From Bacillota bacterium (GTDB lineage: Bacteria > Bacillota > Clostridia > Lachnospirales > Lachnospiraceae), in NCBI GenBank assembly GCA_023437365.1, contig JAEZGK010000060.1, forward strand, positions 1 to 64,000: DNA of 64,000 nucleotides, given 5' to 3'. The notes below the pieces were generated by a model. The model was not told the DNA's origin. It ran no database searches and saw nothing but the letters and a program-made list of their open reading frames with translations. Numbering within the stretch: position 1 is the stretch's first letter; each line of letters begins with the position of its first letter. The position numbers and the translations under genes are program-made. Of the stretch, positions 1 through 9,245 are shown in pieces.

Positions 1-118
1 ATCCGGCTTCCTTCAGATTCGCAGTCACCCACGACACCCTTGCCATTGGCTATGTTCTTCCCACTACCGGGCGAACTCGGGACTTTCACCCGTTGGAACG
101 TGCGCCCGCCGGGCGCAC
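1..118 (-). mobile_element. 5' end of a group IIC intron (domain I), running off the window
   Basis: Read on the minus strand from 118 downwards, the sequence begins GTGCGCCCGGCG and continues with GGGTGAAAGTCCCGA, CAAGGGTGTC and GAATCTGAAGGAAGC. These are the conserved landmarks, in order, at the start of bacterial group IIC introns such as the Oceanobacillus iheyensis intron. The rest of the ribozyme and any maturase gene lie outside the window to the left. The 5' splice junction is placed at 118/119. The upstream exon is a strong hairpin at 127-182, the usual target type for class IIC introns. The subclass assignment rests on memory of the family consensus. Confidence 0.85.
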
Positions 119-226
119 GCCAGAGAAGGATACAGGCACCCCGTCATGCACTGTTTGCATGACGGGATGCCTGTATCCTTACTCGTTACTATTCAAGGAG
201 CTTTGCAACAGCCCTTTTTACGACGG
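119..226. repeat. Palindromic element, family 1, copy A (hairpin next to the intron)
   Basis: A near-perfect inverted repeat lies at 127-182: GGATACAGGCACCCCGTCAT pairs with its complement after a short loop. The right flank TAGTAACGAGTAAGGATACA (minus strand) and the end GGGCTGTTGC match copies B (21489-21789) and C (50163-50382). The left half is missing or displaced by the intron. The hairpin followed by TTCTCT on the minus strand could act as a terminator. No protein is encoded. Confidence 0.75.
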
Positions 227-236
227 AAACGAAAAA

Positions 237-2642
237 CTAGATGCTGTTCCAGAATTCCTCCAATACTCCCTTCATCGTATTGCAATTCACTGTTACATTT
301 GGGAACCATTCTCTGGGGAATAGGTTATAATACTGTTTTTGTGTGAAGCGCTCATCCAGCAGTAATATGGCTCCCCTATCCTCCTTGGTACGGATTACTC
401 GTCCGGCAGACTGCAGCACCTTGTTCATTCCGGAATAGAGATAGGCATAATCGAAACCGCTGTTATTCTTCTCATCAAAGTATCCTCGGAACAATTCCCT
501 CTCATTGCATACCATCGGAAGCCCTGTTCCTACGATGATGGCACCAATCAACCGGTCATTCTTTAAATCTATTCCTTCACTGAAGATACCCCCCATAACG
601 CAGAAACCGATACGGCTGTGAGCAGGATCATCGACAAAGGCTTCGAGAAACTGTTCCTTCTCCTCTTCCGACATACCCGTGCTCTGTACCACTAGCCCCT
701 CCAATTCCTCTCCGGCTAGCTCTACGATTGCCTGAAGCAGCTGGTAAGAAGGAAAGAAGACCATGTAATTTCCGATTCGTGTACTTGTAAAATCCTTAAT
801 ATAATCCAATATCCTTCTATATTCCCGTTCATTTCTTCTGGTATATTTGGTGCTGACATCATTGCCAATCATGATCAACCGATTCTCAGGCAGAAAGGAG
901 GAGGGAGCGTAAACCGCATAATCCTCTTTTCCACCTCCAAGCTGTTCCATATAGTAATTGATCGGAAGCAGGGTTGCAGAAAACAGCACCGAGCTTCTGC
1001 CCCGATCCATACAGGTCAAGAGATTCCTGGATGGGTCCATGCATTGAAGCTTAAGCCGGAAGCGATCCTCATAATAATCTGTGTAAATAGTATAATTGTC
1101 ATCATGTATCTCATACATGCTTAAGAAATGTCTGATCTCAAGGAAAAGTCCGACAATCTCTTCCCTGCCGTCACTAATAAAGCCCTCCTGAAGAAAGATT
1201 TCATACTCCGTCATAAGACTCATCAGGTGCATGCAAAAGCCATCTACATTGTCCAGAACCTCGAACTCATCACATTCCCGCTTCAGCTTCAACAGGTCAG
1301 TATTGCAATTCTCTAAAAGTCTGGTAAGCTTAGCACTCTTATCCTTGACCAGCCTTTTTACCTCAAGGAAATCATCTTTGTATAATACTGCACTATACAT
1401 TTCCCTCGCCCGATCCACAAGATTATGAGCCTCATCAATCAGAAACACGTAATCATTCTGTTTGTCGTTGGCAAAGAAGCGCCGCAGATAGACATTGGGG
1501 TCAAAAACATAATTATAGTCACAGATGATAGCGTCTGACCATAAGGTTACATCCAATCCCATCTCAAAAGGACAGACACAATGCTTCTCGGCATAGGCTA
1601 TAATATCCTCTCTGGAAATGTCATTCTCATGAGTCAGCAGATCGTAGACTGCATCATTGACGCGGTCAAAGTACCCCTTCGCTCTGGGACACGCTCCCGG
1701 GTTGCAATCTGGTTTGTCCAATATACATACCTTCTCCTTGGCAGTAACGGTCACCACCTTAAGATGAAGACCGCTGTCTCCAAGAATGCGGAAGGTATCC
1801 TCTGCAACCGTTCTTGTAATCGTCTTGGCTGTCAGATAAAAAATCTTCTCCGTCAATCCCTCTCCCATCGCCTTCACCGAGGGAAACACCGTGGAGATCG
1901 TCTTTCCGACGCCGGTCGGAGCTTCGATAAAAAGCTTCTTCTTACGCAGTATCGTCTTATATACACCGGTGACCAGATCCTTTTGACCCTCTCTGTAAAG
2001 AAAGGGAAAATCCACTGCCTTAATTGCGGAGTTTCTCTTCTCGGTCCACTTGATCTGCCAGACTGCCCATTTGGCATACTCCTCAACCAGCCAGTCAAAC
2101 CAGGTACGAAGCTCCTCAAACGTTAAGGTTTCTTCAAAATATCGTATATTCTCAGTCTCCAGATTGCAATAAGTCAGTCTGACGCCAATCCGGCTATGCT
2201 CGTATTTCGCGGCGTAGATATAAGCATAGCACATAGCCTGTGCCCGATGTACTCCGACCGGAGCTGTCAGATGGGACAGCTCCATATACACCCCTTTGAT
2301 TTCATCTATGATGATTTCCGGTGGATTTGCCTCCTCTTCTTCAAAGATCAGAACAGAGAAGTCCTCCTTAATCGTATTATTATTGATAATTCCGTCCGCT
2401 CTGCCCTCGATGGTTAGCTCGAAATCGATTCCTTCTCTGGTGACAGGAACTGTGATGGCAAGCGGAACTTCTGCTGTATAATTCGCACCCATTTGCTTCT
2501 GAATCTTGCGGTGCAGCCTGCTGCCGGCCTGCATAGCATCCGCTTCACTTCGTGTCTTTGTATTATCCAGGTCTCCGGAGCATAATATGAACTCGACAAG
2601 ATTCCTTACTGATATTCTTATACTTCTCATCTCTTCTGACAT
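237..2642 (-). CDS. DinG/XPD-type superfamily 2 DNA helicase with N-terminal nuclease-like domain
   Basis: An 801-aa Rad3-related ATP-dependent DNA helicase. Walker A EAPTGVGKT lies near residue 240, the Walker B box DEAH near 402, and motif VI QSAGRVIRTKEDRG near the C-terminus. Four cysteines around residues 305-360 (CILDKPDC, GACP, CVCP) look like the XPD/DinG Fe-S cluster. The first 200 residues carry GRADG, DEIKG and QAMCY, matching the D / ExK / QxxxY pattern of RecB/Cas4-type PD-(D/E)XK nucleases, so it may cut as well as unwind DNA. The ATG is preceded by AAGGAG, and a consensus promoter lies at 2737-2765. Probable role: DNA repair. Helicase assignment is firm; nuclease activity is inferred. 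Confidence 0.92.
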   Translation of the reverse strand: MSEEMRSIRISVRNLVEFILCSGDLDNTKTRSEADAMQAGSRLHRKIQKQMGANYTAEVPLAITVPVTREGIDFELTIEGRADGIINNNTIKEDFSVLIFEEEEANPPEIIIDEIKGVYMELSHLTAPVGVHRAQAMCYAYIYAAKYEHSRIGVRLTYCNLETENIRYFEETLTFEELRTWFDWLVEEYAKWAVWQIKWTEKRNSAIKAVDFPFLYREGQKDLVTGVYKTILRKKKLFIEAPTGVGKTISTVFPSVKAMGEGLTEKIFYLTAKTITRTVAEDTFRILGDSGLHLKVVTVTAKEKVCILDKPDCNPGACPRAKGYFDRVNDAVYDLLTHENDISREDIIAYAEKHCVCPFEMGLDVTLWSDAIICDYNYVFDPNVYLRRFFANDKQNDYVFLIDEAHNLVDRAREMYSAVLYKDDFLEVKRLVKDKSAKLTRLLENCNTDLLKLKRECDEFEVLDNVDGFCMHLMSLMTEYEIFLQEGFISDGREEIVGLFLEIRHFLSMYEIHDDNYTIYTDYYEDRFRLKLQCMDPSRNLLTCMDRGRSSVLFSATLLPINYYMEQLGGGKEDYAVYAPSSFLPENRLIMIGNDVSTKYTRRNEREYRRILDYIKDFTSTRIGNYMVFFPSYQLLQAIVELAGEELEGLVVQSTGMSEEEKEQFLEAFVDDPAHSRIGFCVMGGIFSEGIDLKNDRLIGAIIVGTGLPMVCNERELFRGYFDEKNNSGFDYAYLYSGMNKVLQSAGRVIRTKEDRGAILLLDERFTQKQYYNLFPREWFPNVTVNCNTMKGVLEEFWNSI

Positions 2643-2736
2643 GTCTACAGCTCCTTAAGCCCACGATATCACAGGAATCAAAAAGCATCTATCCTGATAA
2701 TAGAGCCTGATCATCCTAGATGCTGATCCTACCGAT

Positions 2737-2765
2737 ATTATAACACAGTCGTCTGTCAGTGCCAA
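2737..2765 (-). promoter_or_regulatory. SigA-type promoter for the helicase gene
   Basis: On the minus strand TTGGCA (2760-2765) and TATAAT (2737-2742) are separated by 17 bases. The leader of about 90 bases downstream contains the inverted repeat AGCATCTA/TAGATGCT. Confidence 0.7.
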
Positions 2766-2926
2766 GGAGAACAAAACACTTGTTTGATTTTTGGATTTAT
2801 TTTTTGTCAGCCTCGGTTAATTCTCTGGATTTTCTTTCTATCCTTTTTATTTCAAATGAATACTCCGCTGAATTATGACTACTTGAAATCGATCTAGAAT
2901 TATCTGCTACAAATATGTTTTTATAC

Positions 2927-2955
2927 TTGCATTTTTTACCTCAATCTGGTACATT
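2927..2955 (+). promoter_or_regulatory. Probable promoter for the DUF1292 gene
   Basis: TTGCAT (2927-2932) and TACATT (2950-2955) are spaced by 17 bases, about 95 bases before the ATG at 3050. The match to consensus is moderate. Confidence 0.4.
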
Positions 2956-3049
2956 CTACTTATATTCCTTCGGTATTTTCCGTAAGGATTTCGAGATGGA
3001 TTGCCAACCCAATTCACTTGTTCATTAACTTAAAAAGTGAGGTAGTATT

Positions 3050-3409
3050 ATGAGTGGACACAATCACGGAGATGGCTGCGGCTGCGGTCATGATCATGAA
3101 CACGAGCACGATACAATTACATTATCATTGGATGACGGTACCGAGTTAAACTGCATCGTATTGGACATTTTCACGGTAGATGACAAGGAATATATCGCAT
3201 TACAACCTGAGGAGGGCGAGGAAGAAGACGATAACGTATTCTTATATCGTTTCATCCAGGAAGGTGATGATGATCCGCAGTTACTTAACATCGACGACGA
3301 TGACGAGTTTGAAGCTGTAGCAGATGCTTTCGAAGAATTGTTGGACGCACAGGAATATGACGAGATGTTCGACGAAGAGTTCGAGGATGAGTCTGAAGAC
3401 GAAGAATAA
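3050..3409 (+). CDS. DUF1292 family acidic protein
   Basis: A 119-aa very acidic protein of the DUF1292 (YrzB-like) family, function unknown. The N-terminus is a His/Cys/Gly-rich stretch (HNHGDGCGCGHDHEHEHD) that could bind metal ions. The DUF1292 core around residues 22-75 contains ITLSLDDGTE and EYIALQP, and the C-terminus is almost entirely Asp/Glu. GTGAGGT precedes the ATG. The gene stands alone here with a bidirectional terminator after it, instead of in the alaS region where relatives often sit. The metal-binding tail is inferred from composition only. Confidence 0.8.
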   Translation: MSGHNHGDGCGCGHDHEHEHDTITLSLDDGTELNCIVLDIFTVDDKEYIALQPEEGEEEDDNVFLYRFIQEGDDDPQLLNIDDDDEFEAVADAFEELLDAQEYDEMFDEEFEDESEDEE

Positions 3410-3446
3410 TGTAAAGTAATGATAATACGCCAGTACCTGGCGAACG

Positions 3447-3505
3447 AAAGTAAGAGCTGTTACAAAACCTGAGTACCATGTCTTGTAACAGCTCTTACTT
3501 TTTGT
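3447..3505. terminator. Bidirectional intrinsic terminator
   Basis: A 19-base perfect inverted repeat (3447-3465 with 3483-3501) is followed by a T run on the plus strand and, read the other way, by TTTCG. It lies between the convergent DUF1292 and UvrD-type genes and overlaps the last codons of the latter. Confidence 0.8.
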
Positions 3506-5339
3506 CTGACTGTTCCATTTCATCCAGAAAACGGGAACGCGGTAAGGTCTTATTATAGCGCTCCTTAGCGTAGAAGATATATAGTCGGTTCATCGCCCGT
3601 GTTATAGCAACATAAAAGAGTCTTCTCTCTTCTTCGATATCTGCCTCCAGTACCGCCTTCTTATGAGGAGCTATGCCATCGTTCGCATCAGGTATGAATA
3701 CTGCTTCAAATTCCAGACCCTTGGCACTATGCATGGTCAGGATCTGTACACTGTCAATGTGATTTTCTAGATTCTCTGATGCCTGTCTTTTTAATTCCTC
3801 CCGGTACTCCTCCATATGCATAATCCACTGATCAAAGGTGGAAAAGCTCCTCGCACTCTCCTGAAGTTCATCCAGAATATCAAAAAGTTCTTCCGGCTTC
3901 ATCCTGCGAAGAGCAGCATACTCTGTCAGATAATCTTCATATCCAATTCCGTGACGGATATAATTTACCGCGGCATAGGGATTCATGGAACCAAGAATTC
4001 CTAGATCATATTCCAGCTGATCCAGTCGCTCCAGCATCCATTTCTTATCTTCATAATAAGCCTTGATTTCTTCAAAATCCACCTCAGGGCTGTCAAAAGC
4101 ATCCCGGCTCACATAGCGCTTCGGTCGGTTGATGATCTGTAGGTAAAGGCTTCTTTGAGTCGCCCCTCTTCCCAGTCTGATATAAGTAAGAATATCTGAG
4201 GTAATCCAGTGATCAAATAAATTAGGCAGGTTATCCTTCATCCGGAAAGGAATATTATATTCCATCAGCTTATGCAGAAGTGAGCCTGAGCCGAGATTCG
4301 TGCGCACCAGAACAGCCATACGGTGATAGGGTACTCCCTCCTTGGCCAGCTGTAGTATTTCCTGAGCAATCCCTTGATTCTGAAGTACAAGGGTATCATA
4401 TTGTCGGAGGATGACTGGATTGCCGCCTTCCCTTACAGGAACCGGCTTCTTATCAAACCGGTGCACATTATAACAGATCAACCTGCCCGCCACCTCGAGG
4501 ATGGGCCGGATACTGCGATAATTACTGCTTAAAGCCAGCTTTTGGCACTCCGGATAGTCCACGGGAAAATTGAGCATAATCTCCGGCTTCGCTCCACGGA
4601 AACGATAAATCGACTGATCATCATCCCCGACAATAAACAGGTTATCCTCCGGTTTCGCAAGCATTCGGATAATTTCATACTGCACAAGGTTGATATCCTG
4701 AAATTCATCGATCAATATGTATCGGAACCTTTTCTGCCACATTGCCAGGATATCCGCCCTCTGTGCGAGCAGCTCATAGCAAAGTACAAGCATGTCATCA
4801 AAGTCAATCAGCTTTTCCCGCTCCAGAAACCCGGCATATGCCTGATAAATTCTGCGAAACACCTCATCCGCACAATTTTGTGAGTAGTAGTTCGAGAGCT
4901 CGATCCGACTTCCCTTGACTAGGCTGATTTCAGAAAGCAGCTCCAGAATAAACTCCTTCTCATCCTCATACTCCAAGCCCTGCCGGTGGATGATTTCCTT
5001 CATTGCCTGGTAGCGGACCTCTTCCCGTACAATATTCGTACCGTTCAGATGATAAGCATGCTTTAATATGGTAAAGAAGACCGCATGGAAGGTTCCGAAA
5101 TTGACCCCGATATGACCTGAGCTGCACATGGCACGGAAGCGTTCCTTCATTTCGACGGCAGCTGCCTTGGTAAAGGTAATGACTAAAATCTGTTCCTCCG
5201 GAATATGTTCCTGTTCGATCAGGTGCTTCACCCTCCGGGTAATCACCATGGTCTTTCCCGACCCCGGCCCTGCCAGAACCAGCATTGGTCCATCCTTATG
5301 GCAAACAGCCAGTTGCTGCGTCTCATTGAGTTGAAGCAT
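3495..5339 (-). CDS. UvrD/Rep/PcrA-family superfamily 1 ATP-dependent DNA helicase
   Basis: A 614-aa 3'-5' SF1A helicase. Motif I GPGSGKT is near residue 28, motif II LIDEFQD near 212, motif III GDDDQSIYRFRGA, motif V TMHSAKGLEFE and motif VI YVAITRA near the C-terminus. It is about 100 residues shorter than PcrA and lacks a long C-terminal tail, so it is a compact paralogue and probably not PcrA itself. The ATG at 5339 has AAAGGA upstream. Expected role: DNA repair or replication-fork clearing. Family is certain; the exact orthologue is not. Confidence 0.92.
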   Translation of the reverse strand: MLQLNETQQLAVCHKDGPMLVLAGPGSGKTMVITRRVKHLIEQEHIPEEQILVITFTKAAAVEMKERFRAMCSSGHIGVNFGTFHAVFFTILKHAYHLNGTNIVREEVRYQAMKEIIHRQGLEYEDEKEFILELLSEISLVKGSRIELSNYYSQNCADEVFRRIYQAYAGFLEREKLIDFDDMLVLCYELLAQRADILAMWQKRFRYILIDEFQDINLVQYEIIRMLAKPEDNLFIVGDDDQSIYRFRGAKPEIMLNFPVDYPECQKLALSSNYRSIRPILEVAGRLICYNVHRFDKKPVPVREGGNPVILRQYDTLVLQNQGIAQEILQLAKEGVPYHRMAVLVRTNLGSGSLLHKLMEYNIPFRMKDNLPNLFDHWITSDILTYIRLGRGATQRSLYLQIINRPKRYVSRDAFDSPEVDFEEIKAYYEDKKWMLERLDQLEYDLGILGSMNPYAAVNYIRHGIGYEDYLTEYAALRRMKPEELFDILDELQESARSFSTFDQWIMHMEEYREELKRQASENLENHIDSVQILTMHSAKGLEFEAVFIPDANDGIAPHKKAVLEADIEEERRLFYVAITRAMNRLYIFYAKERYNKTLPRSRFLDEMEQSDKK

Positions 5340-5502
5340 ACTATGATTCCTTTCTAATTTTACTAAAAATCAATATTGGAATTGTAAGATAACATGAGTA
5401 TTCTGATAGAATGAGGTAAATAGATGAAGAGGAGGTATCCTCTGAGAAGGACCGGAACCCTTGGCACCTAACCAAGCCTCAGGTTCTGGAAATCTATGAC
5501 TT

Positions 5503-5543
5503 AACAGGGCTGCTGCAAGCCCGCCTGCAACAGCCCTGTTTCA
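5503..5543. terminator. Stem-loop after gltX
   Basis: AACAGGGCTGCTGCA pairs with TGCAACAGCCCTGTT around an 8-base loop, directly after the gltX stop codon. The U tract is short, so it may be a weak terminator or an mRNA end-protecting hairpin. The GGGCTGTTGCA core recurs in other hairpins of this window (203-214, 21489-21497, 25334-25375). Confidence 0.55.
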
Positions 5544-5547
5544 ACTG

Positions 5548-7023
5548 TTAGCTTAATTTCTCTATCGCTGTCTTAATTCTTCTGATGCTCTCATCCTTAC
5601 CCAGGATGCTCATAATCTCATAAGCACCGCCCGGAGTGGATTGCTTTCCGGAAACCGCAGTTCTCACCGGCCATAGACCTTGCCCGTTCTTAATGCCTTT
5701 CTCTGCGATATAGGACATGATCACGGCTTCAATATTAGCCTCGGAGTATTCATTAAGCTCTTCGAATCTGGGCAGCAGGTCCTGTAATACAACCAGGGAG
5801 CTCTGAGCATCTGTCTTCATCTTCTTATGAGAGTACATCTCTATATCATACTCCGGCAGTTCCTCAAAGAAATCTATGATATCCTTGATATCTACCAAGG
5901 TCTCGATACGGGTCTTAACTAATCCTGCAATCTTACGGTAATCCAAAGGCTTTTTAATCGCTGCTGTGATATAGGGATGAGCCAGCTCATAGAATTTTTC
6001 AAAATCCATATTCTTTAAATATTCCCCGTTCATCCAGCGCAGTTTTACGATGTCAAATACCGCAGGAGCCTTATTGATATGAGTGTAATCGAATTCCTTG
6101 ATCAATTCCTCTAAGGACATAATCTCCGTATTATTCGGAGAACTCCATCCCAGCAAAGCCACAAAATTAATGATTGCCTCTGATACAAAGCCCTGCTCAA
6201 TCAGATCCTCATAGGAGGAATGTCCGCTTCGCTTGCTCAGCTTCTTATGCTCCTCATTGGTAATTAGTGGAAGGTGCACATATACCGGCTCCTCCCATCC
6301 GAAATCCTGATATAATCTGGTATATTTGGGTGTAGATGATAGATATTCGTTTCCTCTGACTACGTGGGTGATTTTCATCATATGGTCATCCACTACATTG
6401 GCAAAATTGTAGGTCGGATAACCGTCTGATTTAATCAGAATCATATCATCCAGTTCTTCGTTATCGACTGTTATATCTCCAAAAATAGCATCATGGAAGG
6501 TCGTAGAGCCTTCGGAGGGATTATTTTGACGGATGACATAGGGAATACCGGCATCCAGCTTAGCCTGAAGCTCTTCCTTGGATAAGTGAAGGCAATGCTT
6601 GTCATACTTGGTAATCTCCTTTGCCTCTTCCTCTTCCTCCTCGGACTGGCTACCCACTATTGTTTTTAAGGAGGCAAGCCTTTCCTTGGTGCAGAAGCAG
6701 TAATAAGCAGCCCCTTTCTCCACAAGCTTTTTCGCATATTCCAGATAGATTCCGCTGGCCATACGCTCACTCTGTACGTAAGGACCATAACCGCCGTCCT
6801 TATCCGGACCTTCATCATGAATCAAACCGGTTCCCTGAATGGTACGATAGATGATGTCTACAGCACCCTCCACCAGACGTTCCTGATCCGTATCCTCTAT
6901 ACGAAGAATGAAGGCTCCTCCTTCATGCTTTGCGATCAAATATTCATATAATGCTGTTCTTAAATTACCCACATGCATCCTGCCTGTCGGGCTGGGTGCA
7001 AATCTGGTTCTGACTGTACTCAT
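5548..7023 (-). CDS. gltX: Glutamyl-tRNA synthetase
   Basis: A class I aminoacyl-tRNA synthetase charging tRNA-Glu (491 aa from the chosen start). The ATP-binding signature [13 protein letters not shown] (HIGH equivalent) is at the N-terminus and the KMSKS loop is KKLSKRSG near residue 245. An open frame extends to 7065, but AGGAAGG sits nine bases before the ATG at 7021-7023 (MSTVRTRF), which also matches the family N-terminus. It lies 22 bases after the zinc-ribbon gene and is probably cotranscribed with it. Whether it also charges tRNA-Gln cannot be told here. Confidence 0.96.
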   Translation of the reverse strand: MSTVRTRFAPSPTGRMHVGNLRTALYEYLIAKHEGGAFILRIEDTDQERLVEGAVDIIYRTIQGTGLIHDEGPDKDGGYGPYVQSERMASGIYLEYAKKLVEKGAAYYCFCTKERLASLKTIVGSQSEEEEEEAKEITKYDKHCLHLSKEELQAKLDAGIPYVIRQNNPSEGSTTFHDAIFGDITVDNEELDDMILIKSDGYPTYNFANVVDDHMMKITHVVRGNEYLSSTPKYTRLYQDFGWEEPVYVHLPLITNEEHKKLSKRSGHSSYEDLIEQGFVSEAIINFVALLGWSSPNNTEIMSLEELIKEFDYTHINKAPAVFDIVKLRWMNGEYLKNMDFEKFYELAHPYITAAIKKPLDYRKIAGLVKTRIETLVDIKDIIDFFEELPEYDIEMYSHKKMKTDAQSSLVVLQDLLPRFEELNEYSEANIEAVIMSYIAEKGIKNGQGLWPVRTAVSGKQSTPGGAYEIMSILGKDESIRRIKTAIEKLS

Positions 7024-7045
7024 GTCCATCGACCTTCCTATATTG

Positions 7046-7486
7046 TTATTGATAATACGTACCATAGTCCTGCATCATCTGCTGGAATAGCGGTGTACTC
7101 ATAACCGCTACCATATATCCTACAAATAAAATAAATATGAATACCAAAAATATCAGGGTTGCCCTTGCCCAATTCTTCTTGCTGGCCGGAGTAGCATCAC
7201 TGAACGCCCAGACCAGGAGTAATACAATATTCGCAAAGGGGACGAGCAGTATTGCATACATCCCAAGCCATCCGAGTAAGGAGGTCTGTTTATCCGAAGC
7301 TGCTTTCTGCTGCATTCCTCCCATCATATTCGACATTGGTTCTGCTGTAAAAGGTCTACTAAAAAACGGTTGTCCCATCCCTGAAGTAGGAGCTGCCTGC
7401 GCATGCTCCCGAAAGGAGGCCCCGCAATATTCACAAAAATTAGCTGTTTCATTTTGAATCTGTCTTCCACAGGTACGACATGTCAT
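7046..7486 (-). CDS. Zinc-ribbon membrane protein
   Basis: A 146-aa protein with an N-terminal zinc ribbon (CRTCG...CEYCG, residues 3-21), a Met/Gly/Pro-rich linker, and two hydrophobic segments near residues 70-95 and 107-130. Zinc-ribbon plus two-helix proteins of this sort are common in Firmicutes and have no assigned function. GAGGTGG precedes the ATG and a good promoter lies at 7519-7546. The stop is just upstream of gltX, suggesting a two-gene transcript. Confidence 0.8.
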   Translation of the reverse strand: MTCRTCGRQIQNETANFCEYCGASFREHAQAAPTSGMGQPFFSRPFTAEPMSNMMGGMQQKAASDKQTSLLGWLGMYAILLVPFANIVLLLVWAFSDATPASKKNWARATLIFLVFIFILFVGYMVAVMSTPLFQQMMQDYGTYYQ

Positions 7487-7518
7487 CTGTTTCCACCTCT
7501 TTATGCATTGTTTTTCTT

Positions 7519-7546
7519 ATTATAGCACAAGTCCTCCAAAAATCAA
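7519..7546 (-). promoter_or_regulatory. Promoter for the zinc-ribbon gene and gltX
   Basis: Minus-strand TTGATT (7541-7546) and TATAAT (7519-7524) are spaced by 16 bases, about 30 bases before the zinc-ribbon start codon. Confidence 0.65.
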
Positions 7547-7547
7547 A

Positions 7548-7605
7548 CCTAAAACAGGTGCCTGCAAGGATACTCCCTCCGGCACCTGTTTTAGGTCTAA
7601 GTTAT
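7548..7605 (-). terminator. Intrinsic terminator of the ABC operon
   Basis: CCTAAAACAGGTGCC pairs with GGCACCTGTTTTAGG. On the minus strand the stem is followed by TTTGATTTTT, so it should end transcripts coming from the permease gene that stops at 7625. Confidence 0.75.
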
Positions 7606-7624
7606 CTCTGAATCATGGGAAATA

Positions 7625-8953
7625 CTAACCTTCTGTCTTCATTGCTTCAATCGCACTGATCTTGGTCGCACGTCTTGCCGGGAAGTAACCGGATAAAAGG
7701 CCGACTGAGATTGAAATCAACAAAGCTGCTGCCGGTAAATAAACCGGTATGATAGAAAAATGCGTATTTGTCATATCATACATATAGTTACCTGACATCA
7801 GTGATTGGAACAACGGACCTCCGAATTTATTAATCAAAAAGGAGGCTATATAACCAAGGATAATTCCGATGAACCCTCCCAGAAGGCCAATGATGGCGGC
7901 TTCAAACAGAAATAGCTTCCTGATATCTACAACCACACAGCCCAGTACCTTCATAATACCGATTTCCTTGGTACGCTCGTAGATCGACATGACCATCGTA
8001 TTGGCAATGCTGATTGCTGACACGACCATTGCTACCAGTCCCAAGGATCCAAGTACCATTTGAAGTGTCTCGGATGCCTTTTGGAGAGGCTCTAAGAACT
8101 GCATCATACTCTGAGACTGGAAGCCGAGCTTTTTAATCTCATCCTGTACCTTCATTACATTATCAACATTATCTACATTCAGCTTAATCTGTTGATACTG
8201 CTCCACATTACGGATTGCCTTCTTCCGATCCTCCAGCTTTAAGGTATTGCAATACTTCCGATAAATCATCTTAAAGTAGTCCATATCCATATAGACATTA
8301 TAGTCATATTCGCCGTTTGTCTGCTCCATTTTGGCGATATTTTTCATCGGAAGACTGAATGCCTTCTTATCCTCATCCGGCTGGAAATCCTGGAACTTCA
8401 ATACCACCTTCTGTTTCTGCATATCCACCTGAACCGGATGATACCCTCTGGAACTTGGATCGTAGAACTCATAGGGCATATTATAGCCGAATACGATTGG
8501 TGTATTATCCTCAACCGTAGGATAAGAACCATATTGCAGCGCCGGAAAATCAAAGGCCTCAAAGGTATCTAGTTTCATGGCTGTTATATTGATCCAAGCC
8601 GTATATTTGCCTGCATACAGTGACGCACCCATAGATACCACCGGAGATACCGCCCTGACATGATCTATCGCTTTGATTTGTTGTACCAGATTATCATCAA
8701 GAACCTGCTTCTTACTGTCAACCCATTTTCCGTCAGCATCCGTGACATCCGCATAGGTATACACCGCGATTGTTGTCAGTCCACCCTGCTGCATTACCTG
8801 GGTCTCAAAGTTATTCTGCATGCCGTAGCCTATGGATCTCATAATGATAATAGACAAGGTACCAATGACAACGCCCAATACCGTTAGTATTGTTCTTGCC
8901 TTTCTACGGGACAGATTTCTCAGTCCCATGATGAAGAGATCGCTAATCCTCAT
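7625..8953 (-). CDS. ABC transporter permease, MacB/FtsX type
   Basis: About 442 aa. One N-terminal membrane helix near residues 18-40 (following LSRRKARTILT) is followed by a roughly 230-aa extracytoplasmic domain, then three C-terminal helices with the FtsX-domain signature ERTKEIGIMKVLG. This is the standard MacB_PCD plus FtsX layout of lipoprotein-export or mechanotransmission ABC systems. A frame opens at a TTG (8962), but AAAGGAA fits the ATG at 8953. The start overlaps the end of the small gene upstream, implying translational coupling. Partners: ATPase 11780-12535 and exported protein 9246-11711. Confidence 0.88.
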   Translation of the reverse strand: MRISDLFIMGLRNLSRRKARTILTVLGVVIGTLSIIIMRSIGYGMQNNFETQVMQQGGLTTIAVYTYADVTDADGKWVDSKKQVLDDNLVQQIKAIDHVRAVSPVVSMGASLYAGKYTAWINITAMKLDTFEAFDFPALQYGSYPTVEDNTPIVFGYNMPYEFYDPSSRGYHPVQVDMQKQKVVLKFQDFQPDEDKKAFSLPMKNIAKMEQTNGEYDYNVYMDMDYFKMIYRKYCNTLKLEDRKKAIRNVEQYQQIKLNVDNVDNVMKVQDEIKKLGFQSQSMMQFLEPLQKASETLQMVLGSLGLVAMVVSAISIANTMVMSIYERTKEIGIMKVLGCVVVDIRKLFLFEAAIIGLLGGFIGIILGYIASFLINKFGGPLFQSLMSGNYMYDMTNTHFSIIPVYLPAAALLISISVGLLSGYFPARRATKISAIEAMKTEG

Positions 8954-9212
8954 ACAGCTCAATTCCTTTTTTGATTTTTCTCTTAGCTAAGAATATGCCT
9001 AACGCCACACTGGCTGCCAGGACCAATACCGAGATCCCGATTATGAATAGCCAAGAGGATAAGATCGGATCCTTACCCTGTGCTCCGGCCATAGGATCTA
9101 CAACCATTCCTTCCTCTGTAACAACAGGCTCTCCCCCCGCCGCGATATCTACAGCAACTGCCGTCTTTGCAAGTAATACTTCCCCATTAACTCCTGATAA
9201 TAAAAATTCCAT
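8943..9212 (-). CDS. Small single-pass membrane protein of the ABC operon
   Basis: About 89 aa and not recognised as a named family. The N-terminal half is small-residue rich (AVAVDIAAGGEPVV), followed by one membrane helix near residues 54-75 and a basic tail KRKIKKGIELYED. There is no clear cleavable signal, and the topology is probably N-terminus outside. GGAGGAAACT precedes the second ATG (9212), preferred over 9224. It lies between the exported protein and permease genes and overlaps the permease start, so it is probably an accessory subunit of that system. Confidence 0.65.
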   Translation of the reverse strand: MEFLLSGVNGEVLLAKTAVAVDIAAGGEPVVTEEGMVVDPMAGAQGKDPILSSWLFIIGISVLVLAASVALGIFLAKRKIKKGIELYED

Positions 9213-9245
9213 AGTTTCCTCCATCCTCTACGATACCCGTCCTGA

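Noticed and set aside
93..346. Two short plus-strand open frames at the left edge
   Set aside because: They cross the intron end and the family 1 hairpin, and lack ribosome binding sites; the sequence is better explained as RNA structure.
1581..2126. 181-codon plus-strand open frame
   Set aside because: It lies antisense inside the well-supported helicase gene and has no family resemblance.
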